Program-made: the position numbers and the translations under genes | Notes under the pieces: generated by a model | Database searches by the model: none | What the model saw: only the letters and a program-made list of their open reading frames with translations | Told to the model about the DNA's origin: nothing | Source of the DNA: Acanthamoeba lenticulata | Taxonomy: Eukaryota > Discosea > Longamoebia > Acanthamoebidae | NCBI GenBank assembly: GCA_002179805.1 | Contig: NAVB01000220.1 | Coordinates: 1-27,839, forward strand | Length of the DNA: 27,839 nt | Direction of reading: 5' to 3' | Shown here: positions 10,684 to 20,177 of the stretch, piece after piece | How positions within the stretch are numbered: the first letter of the stretch is position 1 | Layout of the letters: each line of letters starts with the position of its first letter

Positions 10684-13600
10684 TCAATCCTCCTGGGCGA
10701 GGCAGTCGGGCGAGACCTGGAGGGGCGCGCTGTACCAGGCCGAGAGGTCGCACGAGAGGTCCGTGCGGGGCGGGCTCACGCTCTTGTCCGCCACGGCTTC
10801 GGCGTACGACTTGCGCTCCGCCCGGCCCGCCGTCGATGTCGATGGGACCGGGACGGGCTCCGATGCCGCCGTCGTCGCTGCTGTGGGGGGCGCCTGGTGG
10901 TGGTAGAGGTGGCGCTCGATCCACGCGAGGGTCGGGGTGAGGTCGACGCTGGCGGCGAGTTCGATGAGCTCCGGCAGGATGGCCGGGTTGTCCATGTCCA
11001 GGAAGCGCTCCATGAGCGGGTTGCACTGGTGGAAGCGCTCGCCCAGAACGAGGCCCACCATGGCCTCCTGGTGGAGGAGGCCCGCCTTGACGATGAGCTC
11101 CGGCAGCTTGGGGGCCCATTGGAGCATGCCCCAGTCCAGGTTCTCGCCCTCCACGAACTGGACCATGCGGCCGGTCCCGAGCGAGAGCAGGTGCACGCGG
11201 CTCGGGTCCTGCCGCTCAACCACCTTCTCGCTCATGACCATGGTGAGCGCCGTCAGGGCCGGGTTGTTGACCATCACGGCCCCGTCCATGTGCTTCCCAT
11301 GGCTCGGGAAGTAGATGGGCGCCGCCGACGAGCTCAGCACGCACTTCCACAGCTCCTGGTCCTTCCACGCGCCCTCGGTCTTCTCGTATTCTATGCGCGT
11401 CGACAAATAAATACTACACGTCAGCGTGACCAGTGCCACGGCAAAGGGACGACGAACCAGGCTTGAGGGGCAAGTTGTGGTAGATGCGGGGCTCCCAGCT
11501 GCGGTCGATGCCTGGGGCCTCGTTGTCGAGGAGGAATGACGTGATGAGTACTCGTCGAGGGAGGTCGCGCAGCTTCATGCCCTTGAACACCTCTGCCCCA
11601 AACGCCTCGAGCGGCTCTCGTGGGAACTTGGCCTGGTTCAGCGAGAACCTGAGGTGTCCCCGTACATGTCGGCCCCACATATGAACATCAGCATCGACAT
11701 GATCTATCACCGTCATCATCATCATCATCAGCATTTCGTTGCAGCGACTGGTCGTACCACTGGACAGAGGCGGCCTTGGACTTGAAGCAGATGGGCCCGA
11801 TCACCTTGAACATCTCCGTCAGGAACTGGGGCGATCGTCCTGCCATCACACCAGGTCGAATAAGGTTACACGTTCAATCTCGACATGCCCGCGGCCGTGT
11901 GGATGGTTATCGTGATGATGGTGAGGACGAGGTGAAGGGACGAACCGGTGGCGAGGCCGGCGGTGACCATGGACCCACCGGAGACGCCGGCGATGAGGTC
12001 AAACTTCTGGAGGAGGTCCGGGTAGGTCTCCATCAGGCGCGCCAGGATGACGGCCTCCATGACGGCCCGCAGCCCGCCGCCGTCCAGCGACAGGATCCTG
12101 TAGTGCCCGTCCTTGGATCCCACCCCCTCCATCGAGTAGTTCCCCACTGCCCCCTCCCGTTAGGTTGGAATTCTTGTTATTTGAACGAATAAATTAAAAA
12201 CAAAAAGGGAGAAAAAAAAACGTACGAGGAGTCTTGCCGGTGGCCTGGTTGGCCTGCTCGCAGAGGAGGCGCGCGCTGTTGATCAGGTCGGTGAGCGGCG
12301 ACCGGGTGCTGACCTTGGCCGAGCCCTGCTCGCTCATGAGGCCGCCCTTCTTGGGCGGTGTCGCTAGCGGCGCCGCCTCGCTGCCGCCGACGGCCGCCTT
12401 GGCGTAGATGGCCGCGCAGCTGAGCCCGAGCATCTCCTTGCTCATCTCTGCGTCGTTGCATGCGCGCCTGATTGGTCAGGAATACACATAAAAAAGACAC
12501 AAACGGTTCGATCGAAACACGTACGCTGGGTCTCTTGGCCGCGGTCCCTGCGGCTCAGCACGCGGTCCCAGTAGTCAAAGTGTTCGTCGTCGGCGAGGTA
12601 GAGGCACATGTTCTTCCGGCCGTCGGCGAGCATGAGGGAGCGGTTGTAGGTGTCCAGCACGCTGCGCAGGTGGAACGACGGGCTCTTTTGCTTGGGCCGG
12701 TTGATCCGCGCGCTCTCCGGGCCGCACACGGTCAACTCCGTGAGCGGAATCGCGCGCTAAATGTGTGTGTTTCATGCCCGGGCCGTCGCACACACGCATG
12801 TGAGCACCTCCACGCACGCACAGGCACGCGGTGTCGACGATGGAGACGGCGTACGAATTTCTGGGGCTCGAACCACTCAAAGTAGTGGGCGTTGGCGATG
12901 CAGTAGTAGCGCTGCCAGGACTTGGCCTTCCGGATCCACAGGAAGCCGTTGATCATCTGCTTGGGGCGCCCCTCGAGCCCGCGATTCCACAAGAAGTGCG
13001 CCCACGACTCCATCTCGTGCTTCGTGTCGGCCGCCATCTTAATCCTGTTGATCACACGCCAACAATCAGTCAATTGCACGCTTCTTTCTATCGAAAATAA
13101 GATTGATCCATGGCATTTCGATGGAAGAGAGCATACCGGGGCATGGAGATGGTTGCGCGGGCCTTCTTGCTGCGGGTGGGGGCCTGCTTCTCGGTGGGCG
13201 AGACGTAGACGTAGAACATCCAGCCCTCCTTGTCCTCGCACAGGAGCTGCTTCACGGGTGACACTAGCGTCTGCTGGATCACCTTCTGCTCCTCCTGGTC
13301 GTCCGTCTGCTCTCCCCGTACGATGATGATGAGGATGAAGATGATCAGCACAATAATGACGATGATGACCAAGAAGAAGGAGATGGGTGGAGGGCCGGAC
13401 CTTGAGGGCCTCCTCCTTGCCGATGACGTTGATGCGGCCGCGAAGACGGAGATGGCACCAGGCAAAGGTGCCCTCCGACGCGTCGGCCACCACGACCTTG
13501 CGCACGGTGCCGCCGATGGAGAGGCCCACCACGCCATACCACTGCTCCCCACAGGCCCACACGCATACCGGTACGCGTGACGTGGCATGACGTCAGGCAC

Positions 13601-15004
13601 GTACACGCACGCAATGGCACAGGTGTGAGCGCGCGCGTGTGCGACGCCGTACGCTAGCAAAGGCCACAGACTGGACGGGCGCGGTGTCGCGGTCCAGGAT
13701 GCCGGTCTGCTCGAGCGCTTGGAGGTCGGCCGGGCCCCACATGCTTTTGCTCAGGAGGGTCTTGGCCAGGAGAGCCCGCTCGGCCTCGCTCGCCGGCGCC
13801 TCCTCATCGTCAGAGCCCTCGTCTCTGACGTCGGGCAGGTCGAGCCAGGTGGACTCGCGCCTGTCCACCGCCGCCGTGCTGTACTGGCCTGCCCGTGCTC
13901 CCAGTTAATGTCGACATCTGATTTAAGGAGGCGGCTGACATGTAGCGCACCATCGTCCTCGGAGCCCTCTCGCTGTTGCTGCTGCTGCTGTTGCTGAAGG
14001 CTGCCCCGCGGGGAAGAGGAGAGCATGCTCTGCGCGTTGCGGATGCCCTGGAGGAGGGCCTCCATCCACTCGTCGCGCTCGTCGCTGGATCGGGCCGAGA
14101 GGTAGAGCATGCGGGGCTTGGGGTGGATCAACAGAAGCGAGAAGTTGAAGCCCACCCGCTTGAGGTTGTCCTCGATTCGCAGCTCGGCTCCCTCGAGCCA
14201 CAGCGAGTCCAGCGGCGTCGTGTCCTGCTCGTGTTGTGAGTGTATGATCACCATCACCATCATCAGGCGATTATGGGGGGTGACGCACGCTGGCGTTCTT
14301 GTAGTAGTGCAGATGGCTCAGCGCATCAAGCTTGAACCACCGGTCTCGCCACGACTTGACCTTTTGGCCTGCCAAGTGTCAAATGTTAAAAAAATAAATC
14401 TTATAAAAAGAAAATAATAAGAGATGGTTCATCGGAGATACAAAAAATGAAAACGAAAAAAGAGCCATTGGGCCGTAAAAGTGGAGATAAGTCGGGGCAA
14501 GAGCTCTTGAGCACCTTGCTTGGTGAGCCAGCCCTCCTTCTCGGCCCGCGCGAGCTGGGCGGGCAAAGGCGGAAAGCCCTCTTTGTCCACCGCCTCCGTG
14601 GCCGTGCCGCTTCGTGGGGTCGCTGGGGGTGAGGTGGGCTTGAGGCTCGCCCTGAAGCGGTTCATGAACCCGTTGCCAGACGAGGGCGAGCCGACTCCTG
14701 CTGCTCCTTTCTTTGTCTCGTGCTTCACCTCCTTCTTCACGTCCTTTAGGTCGTGCTTGAGCTCCTTTATGTCCACGCTCAGCTGCTCAGCGGCCTCGGC
14801 CTGCACTTCCTCTTTGATTTCCTTCTGTACATCTTTGATCTCGTGCTTCAAGTCCTTCTTCACTGCCTTGACCTCCTTCTTCGCCTCCTTCTTAATGTCC
14901 TTGGTCAAACTCTTGACCTCTTTCTTCGCCTCCTTCTTAGCTCTGTGTTCCCCCTCTTCCGCGGCATCAGTGACCGTCTTCTTCACCAACGCCCCGAAGT
15001 TCAT
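10684..15004 (-). CDS. Patatin-like phospholipase with N-terminal charged helix and PH domains
   Basis: A predicted Ca2+-independent acyl hydrolase (phospholipase A2/lipase) brought to phosphoinositide membranes. Exons: 14515-15004, 14289-14368, 13951-14224, 13653-13888, 13401-13541, 13137-13306, 12855-13044, 12525-12756, 12226-12447, 11946-12146, 11758-11839, 11458-11648, 10684-11390; 3216 nt, 1071 residues. Residues ~15-105 are a Lys/Glu-rich helix with 15-residue repeats. PH1 (~154-250) opens KEGWLTKQG and closes ERDEWMEALLQGI. A Gln tract and acidic linker follow. A split PH-like unit (~360-490) ends MAADTKHEMESWAHFLW. Another PH (~497-600) opens MINGFLWIRKAKSWQRYY. The patatin domain (~693-930) has oxyanion motif DGGGLR (residue ~700), nucleophile elbow GVSGG (Ser ~734) and catalytic Asp in DGA (~872). 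All dyad residues are present, so it should be active. The ATG at 15004 is the first in frame. Confidence 0.92.
11712..11730. repeat. TCA trinucleotide repeat in phospholipase intron
   Basis: TCATCATCATCATCATCA inside intron 11649-11757. Confidence 0.85.
13974..13996. repeat. CAG-type repeat encoding poly-Gln in phospholipase
   Basis: GCTGTTGCTGCTGCTGCTGTTGC on plus; encodes an eight-Gln run in the linker after PH1 on the minus strand. Confidence 0.9.
14729..14945 (-). repeat. Tandem repeat encoding the charged helix of the phospholipase
   Basis: Imperfect 45 bp units encode the 15-residue repeats KEAKKEVKSLTKDIK, KEAKKEVKAVKKDLK and HEIKDVQKEIKEEVQ, with a related HDLKDVKKEVKHETK further on. 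Confidence 0.75.
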
Positions 15005-15308
15005 GTCGCTCTCTTCGGCCCCAAGTTTTCGCGTCGTCACGTCACGGGTGTGAAGTGGAGAAACAGAGCAAGGCCTGTCCAAGATCTATCGCCGTTGCGT
15101 GTTTCCGTTCCTCGAAGCCTGTGCGCAGCAAGGACCAACAAGCTGGCCCAAGAAATAAAGTTTAAAATAGATAAAACGTTTCCTCAAGAATTCGAGACAG
15201 ACAAGCCACCAGCAATTAGCTCCTTGGGCAACGAGGCCGCTCGCTTCCCCTGTTCCTGCTCGAACAACATCCATCTGCAGCTGTATTTTTACCTCCCCAT
15301 CAGTCAAC
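15005..15308. promoter_or_regulatory. Divergent promoter region, patatin phospholipase / twinfilin
   Basis: 304 bp between head-to-head starts. An AT-rich block at ~15154-15185 (AAATAAAGTTTAAAATAG) in otherwise GC-rich DNA is the best candidate core element. Assignment rests on gene orientation. Confidence 0.5.
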
Positions 15309-17610
15309 ATGAGTTCCTCGGTGCCTATGCCGCGTATGTGGTCCCTCTACCAAAGGTTGAGGTTCCTTCCCTCCTCTCAACTTCATCTTCGTGTGCAGTG
15401 GCTGCCGACTTGCGCCAGGCCTTCAGCTTCGGGGGTCACCGCGCCCTTGTGGTCAAGATTGAGGACGGTACAGTACCGCTGCGCCACTCCCCCCCCCTCT
15501 CTTCCCCTCTTCTCTCAGCCAAGCCTCATCTCTTTCGCTCTTTTGCAGAGAACCTAAAGTTGGGCTCCACGCTTCCCAAAGGAGGCTCGGAAGGCGCCGG
15601 TATGGCCCTCTTTCTATTTTATTTTATTTTATCATTTAATTATTTTATAATTTCTCGTTTAGCAAGAATTCAGAAAATGATCGTTGCGCCATGTGGTCCC
15701 ACCCGCGCGGGGAGCAGACTTTGACAAGCTAAAGGGACTGGTGACCGCCAGCGAGCCGTGCTACGTCCTCTTTCAGCTGTCGTCGACGCCCGGGTGGCTC
15801 CTTGTCACGTACATCCCCGAGACGGTCAAGGTGAGCGACAAGATGGTCTATGCCGCCACCAAGTCGCGCCTCAAGACCGAGCTGGGCAACGACCGCTTCA
15901 TCGACGAGATGCACGCCAATGAGCCAGTGCGATGCCCGTCTGCCAAACCTTGCCTCTCGGCCAGCTGCTGACACACAAGGGGGCGCATCGCAGGGCGACC
16001 TGACGTGGGCCAACTACTCCGGTGCCCGCTCCGGGCCGGCGCCCTACAGCCAGCGCGAGAAGGCCATGCACGCCCTCGTACGCCTTGTCAGCGCACACGT
16101 GTATGCGTGTGCAAGACTAACACGCATGGCGTGCACGATGCAGAACAAGGCCGAGGCCGAGGCGCGCACCGAATTTGGGCAGGTGAACACGCACACGGGC
16201 AACAAGTCGTCGGGCTACCACACCGTCACGCTCCCCTTCACCGACTCGGCCACGGCCGCGCTGCAGCAGCTCAAGGAGGGCTCCGTCAACTTTGTCGAGC
16301 TGGTGCGTGCGCCACCTCCGCTTTGTTGTTCGCGGGTCTGCGTGTCATTGACGCGCTTGTGGGCGTGCGACAGCGCGTGACGGAGAGCAAGGACAGCATC
16401 GAGGCCGTGGGAACGCAGACGCTCGAGGTGGGCGCGCTCGCGTCGGCGCTGCCCGAGGCCGAGCCGCGCTTCTGCTTCTACCACTGGGCCAGCGCACCCG
16501 CGGCCAGCGCGCCGGTGGGCCAGCGCCCGAGCGGCGGCGGCACGACCGTGACGCCCATCGCCGGCGCGTCGGTCTCCTCCATCACGGCCAGGTTCGAGGG
16601 CGGCAGCAGCGGCGGCTCTTCGGTACGAAGCTCGGGTCCTTCTAGTTTGTTCGTTGACATTCTTCGCATTCTTATCCTTGGGGGTTTCGATGGAAAAGGG
16701 CTACAACCAGACGGGCGGCTACCGGGCGGCCGGTGGCTTCGTCGCTCCGGGCGGGTTGCGCAGCACCACGGGCACGACTTCCCCGTCGTCCTCTACCACG
16801 AGCAGCCCCAGCGGCAGCGGCATCCTCAACAACTCCAAGATCTGTACGGCCCTGTTCTTGCTCTCCCCCGTTCACTCTTGCAGTCGACATCGCACATGTC
16901 TGATGGGCGGCTGCTCCGCATGTCGACGTCGACAGTCTTCATCTACTACTGCCCTGAGAAGTCGCCTCCGCAGCTGCGGATGGTCTACTCGACTGCTAAG
17001 CCCGCCGTACGTCCTTGCCGCCAGCCAAGAATGTCAATTTTACAAGGCGCGAGACTGACAGAATGCGCGCGTGTGTGCGTTAAGGTGGCGTCCTCGGCGG
17101 AGCCCATCGTGGGCAGCGTGCGGCGCAAGGTCGAGGTGTGCGACCGCGCCGAGCTCACGGAGGAGTACCTGCGCTCGTCTGCCGCGGCGCCCGGTACGCG
17201 CTTGCCCCACCTCTCGTCGCTTAAGCGCATACGCACATGCTTGCGCGTGTGATGGCTGGCCTGACCGACTCTTTTCTTGTCCTTGTCGTTGCTGCTGTGT
17301 TGGGGGGGGGGGATCACAGCGAGCCCCTACTCGAGCCCGTACAACAGCCCGCTGCAGGCGCGCCTCAGGGGCAGCGGCAGCAGCAGCAGCGGCGTCAGCT
17401 CGCAGTTGAACTCGAGCAGCAAGCACAAGGCGGTGCAGGTACGGCCCAGAGCCACATGGCCTCATCAGGCGCCAATCACCCAGCTCCCCCCACACGCACA
17501 AACTCACCGGGCGTGTGCAGGGCCACCCGGTGTACGCGCCGAGCGTCAACGTGGGAGGCGGCAAGTCCAAGCGCATCGTCATCCCTCCGCCTGTGGCCTA
17601 CAACGGCTGA
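15309..17610 (+). CDS. twf: Twinfilin (two ADF-H domains)
   Basis: Actin-monomer-binding, filament-end and capping-protein regulator of the cortical cytoskeleton. Exons: 15309-15333, 15399-15467, 15549-15599, 15718-15926, 15994-16077, 16144-16302, 16374-16622, 16699-16843, 16936-17006, 17085-17193, 17320-17438, 17521-17610; 459 residues. ADF-H 1 (~9-125) contains FGGHRALVVKIEDE, SEPCYVLFQL, GWLLVTYIPE and KMVYAATKSRLKTELG, matching the twinfilin rather than the cofilin pattern. ADF-H 2 (~146-390) has the twinfilin linker-side motif GYHTVTLPF, then RFCFYHWA, and resumes at FFIYYCPEKSPPQLRMVYST after a ~95-residue Gly/Ser/Thr insert. The tail (GGGKSKRIVIPPP) is basic then Pro-rich, where twinfilins bind capping protein and PIP2. 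At ~460 residues it is longer than the usual ~350 because of the insert and a Ser/Asn/Gln linker. The first exon is tiny, so that start is the least certain part. Confidence 0.92.
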
Positions 17611-17747
17611 TTCTGTTGCCATCCCTTTCCCCATGAAGAACAAGGGCGCATGCGGGCGCAGGAATGCAGGAATTTGTAGCGGTGAGCGAGAAGAAAAACA
17701 GAAAAAGAAGGAAAAAGGACAACAGAAAAAACATTATATTTTTATTG

Positions 17748-18856
17748 ATGGACGGAGAAGACAACGTGAGGAAGTGCGTGGTGGTCGGCGACGCGGCTGT
17801 GGGAAAAACATGCCTCCTCATCACCTACCTCAAGGGCGAGTTCCCTGAGGAGTACGTCTGCTTCCCCCCCCCTCTTCTCCGTTTGGTCGTTTTCGTTCTT
17901 TGTTCCCGTCCCATTTACGTTTTGAGCACACGTGTAGGTACGTGCCCACAGTGTTTGACAATTACAACAAAGCCCTTACAACCAAGAAAGGCGCAACCTA
18001 CAAGCTCGGGCTGTGGGACACAGCAGGTGCACACCCCCCCCACTTCCTCCTCTTCTGCACTTCCTCTCAACTCCCACACACACACCACAAATCCGTCTCT
18101 CATGGCGGCGGTGGCGCAACAGGCCAGGAGGACTTTGATCGCATGCGGGCGGTTCGTAGTTGACACACACGCACACACGCCCAAGGAGGCCCTTGCTTGT
18201 CGTTTCTCTGCTCACTCGCCACTTATGCACACCACGTCACTTGCAGCTGTTCTACCAGGGGGCGCACCTGTTCCTGCTGTGCTTCAGCGTCGTGTCGTCC
18301 CACCACGACTCCTTCGAGGGCATCTCGCAGCGCGTGCGTCCCCCCACCACCACGTTCTTTTTTTTTATGCATTCCTTTTTTAAAATTGCAAATGAAGTGG
18401 AAGGACGAGCTGCGAGTGCACGGAGGCGACAAGCCCTTCCTGCTCGTGGCGACCAAGACCGATCTGCGCGACGACCCGTCCACGTGCGACGAGCTGGCCA
18501 AGTCCGGCCTCGCGCCCATCACCACTGCGCAGGGCCAGCAGCTCGCCCGCGAGGTCGGCGCCGAAGGGTGTGTTCCCCAACAATGTTGGAACATACGCTC
18601 TTGTCCGCACATCCGCGCGCTCACACGTGAGTGGGGGGGGGGGTCGGGGGGTTCAATTTCGTGCAGATACTACGAGTGCTCGGCCAAGAAGCACATCGGG
18701 CTGGAGGAGGTGTTTACCGCGGCCGTCCAGGTGATCGAGAAGCACGACGCCGGGAAGGGCGGCGGTGGTGGCGGTGGCGCAGAAGCGGGCGGCTCTCCGG
18801 CACCGGGCGTGAGCGACGCCCGGGCGGCCCCCAAGGGCTGCTGCCTCCTCCAGTGA
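17748..18856 (+). CDS. Rho/Rac-family small GTPase
   Basis: Rho-type GTPase that would control actin and membrane dynamics. Exons: 17748-17851, 17938-18026, 18123-18151, 18247-18333, 18398-18567, 18667-18856; 222 residues. Motifs: P-loop GDAAVGKTC (14-22), effector loop YVPTVFDNY with the switch I Thr, [14 protein letters not shown] with the catalytic Gln kept, TKTDLRDD, the Rho insert region, and [11 protein letters not shown]. The C-terminus is a Gly/Ala/Pro-rich stretch without a polybasic patch, then a CCLLQ end: a CaaX box whose final Gln fits farnesylation, with a neighbouring Cys that could be palmitoylated. The residue equal to Rac1 Gly12 is Ala16, an unusual change in a position tied to GTP hydrolysis. 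The gene starts 137 bp after the twinfilin stop on the same strand; its 3' end converges on the small minus-strand gene. Confidence 0.95.
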
Positions 18857-18925
18857 TATGGGCGCGTGATTGCCAATAATTAATACAGCAAATCAAATAT
18901 TTAAAATGAACAGCATTCCCCAAAG

Positions 18926-19334
18926 TCAAGGGGGCCTGAGCTGCTTTTGCTGCAGGACGGTCTTTTCCTTGCCCGTCTCCTTGTCGGTCGCCTTTTCCGT
19001 CGCCTTCTCGATGTCCACCTCGGTGTCGACCTCCTCGGCCTTCTCTCGCACGACGGCACTGCTCCGATTGGAGGGCCAGCATACAGACGTGCATACCCCC
19101 CAAGAACAAAACCAAACCGAGGAAGAAGAGCTCCCAGTCAGTCCAGTGCGCTGTGAGCTCTGATGGCAGAAGAGAGACCATCTGCAGGACTCGGCGGCCG
19201 AAGATGAGGGTCGAGTTGATATAACTCAGTTTGGACGGGCGCGGAGAAACCTTCCTGCTCAAAAACCCGTCCACTACTTCTTCACTCACTTCGACAACCA
19301 CTGGGGAAGCCTCCTCTCCATTGGGGTTGTCCAT
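18926..19334 (-). CDS. Small unrecognised protein, possible single membrane segment
   Basis: Not a family I recognise. The ATG at 19334 opens an acidic N-terminus (MDNPNGEEASPVVVEVSEE), then a basic stretch and a hydrophobic run, WELFFLGLVLFLG (residues ~68-80), that could be a short membrane anchor. The continuous frame then turns into Arg/Gly-rich sequence running into the antisense of the Rho gene, which looks spurious. A different frame from ~19044 to the stop at 18926 reads as a charged, Lys/Glu helix (EKAEEVDTEVDIEKATEKA). Joining 19097-19334 to 18926-19044 through a 52 bp GT...AG intron gives 118 residues, but the acceptor (GCGAG) is weak. The true cause could instead be a sequence error. 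It is convergent with the Rho gene, 70 bp between stops. Confidence 0.35.
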
Positions 19335-20177
19335 TGGGGCCAGCAGAGCGTACGCTCTTTGTCTCCGTCGCCACCTTTGTTTTTATTTCAGCCGAAGGTT
19401 TAACAGGCGACCAATCCGAGAGACGCAGGTTACGTGTCTGCCCACCATTCAGTGCCGGGGCCTGCGACTTGCCCTTGTGCACAAACGCGAAACAGCTGCC
19501 ACACCGTAAGAGTCGCCCAACTTCACGCGTTCAAGCACGACAACCACGACCACGCACAACCATCGCCCTAGACGAGGCAAACCAGAGAAAGCGCGAGACT
19601 TCTTGGTTTGAATTCGGTTCACGTCTCCACCACGAGCCGGAGCCGGCCTCGTGGTTGCCTGTACGACGTCTGCCGCAGAAGCCAAGTTCGTGTGGAGGTT
19701 GCTGTGGTCACGCCGGGATAAATCCTAGCGCGAAGAGCGGAGTTTAGCTGGAACCACAGAATCGAACCCAGAAATGAATTAAAATGGATAAAATAAAGGC
19801 ACGCCACTGGGCAGGACTTTCGGTGGTGGGAGCAAGCTCGCAGGTGGGCAGGAGAAAACAACGCAACTGCGGTCCCGGCAGAAGGCTCTTCTCGCTCCGT
19901 AGAAGGGTCGGGTGACCTTTTGCGTTTTTCCTCTTCTTCTTTGTGAGCCACCCATCCCAACACACGACCCACCCACAGCCACCTCAGCTCGACCACATCC
20001 CTTCCTTTCCGTGTTTGTGTTGTTCGCTCTTCTCCGTTGTGGGCAACGTGAAGACACGCATATACCGACGAACGAAAGGAAGAGGAAACGCGCCCCCCAA
20101 ACCAACTCGTCGGCGTCAACTTGAGTCAGTGTAGCAGCAGGACCAGTAGAAAGGAAGCCAACCATCACATCCCCATC
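19335..20177. promoter_or_regulatory. Long divergent intergenic region upstream of the RFX gene
   Basis: 843 bp, the longest gap in the window, between the small unrecognised minus gene and the RFX gene. Open frames on both strands here show no conserved motif or consistent splice pattern, so I leave them out. An AT-rich patch at ~19775-19800 and an inverted CCAAT (ATTGG at ~19321) are visible. It probably holds the RFX promoter and leader. Confidence 0.45.

Noticed and set aside
15839..15846. Possible splice donor GTGAGCGA in twinfilin
   Set aside because: Reading through preserves the conserved ADF-H segment KMVYAATKSRL, so it is exonic.
19334..19747. Plus-strand 137-codon frame in the gap before the RFX gene
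   Set aside because: Composition is random-looking, with no motif and no start context; it is antisense to the small gene's leader.
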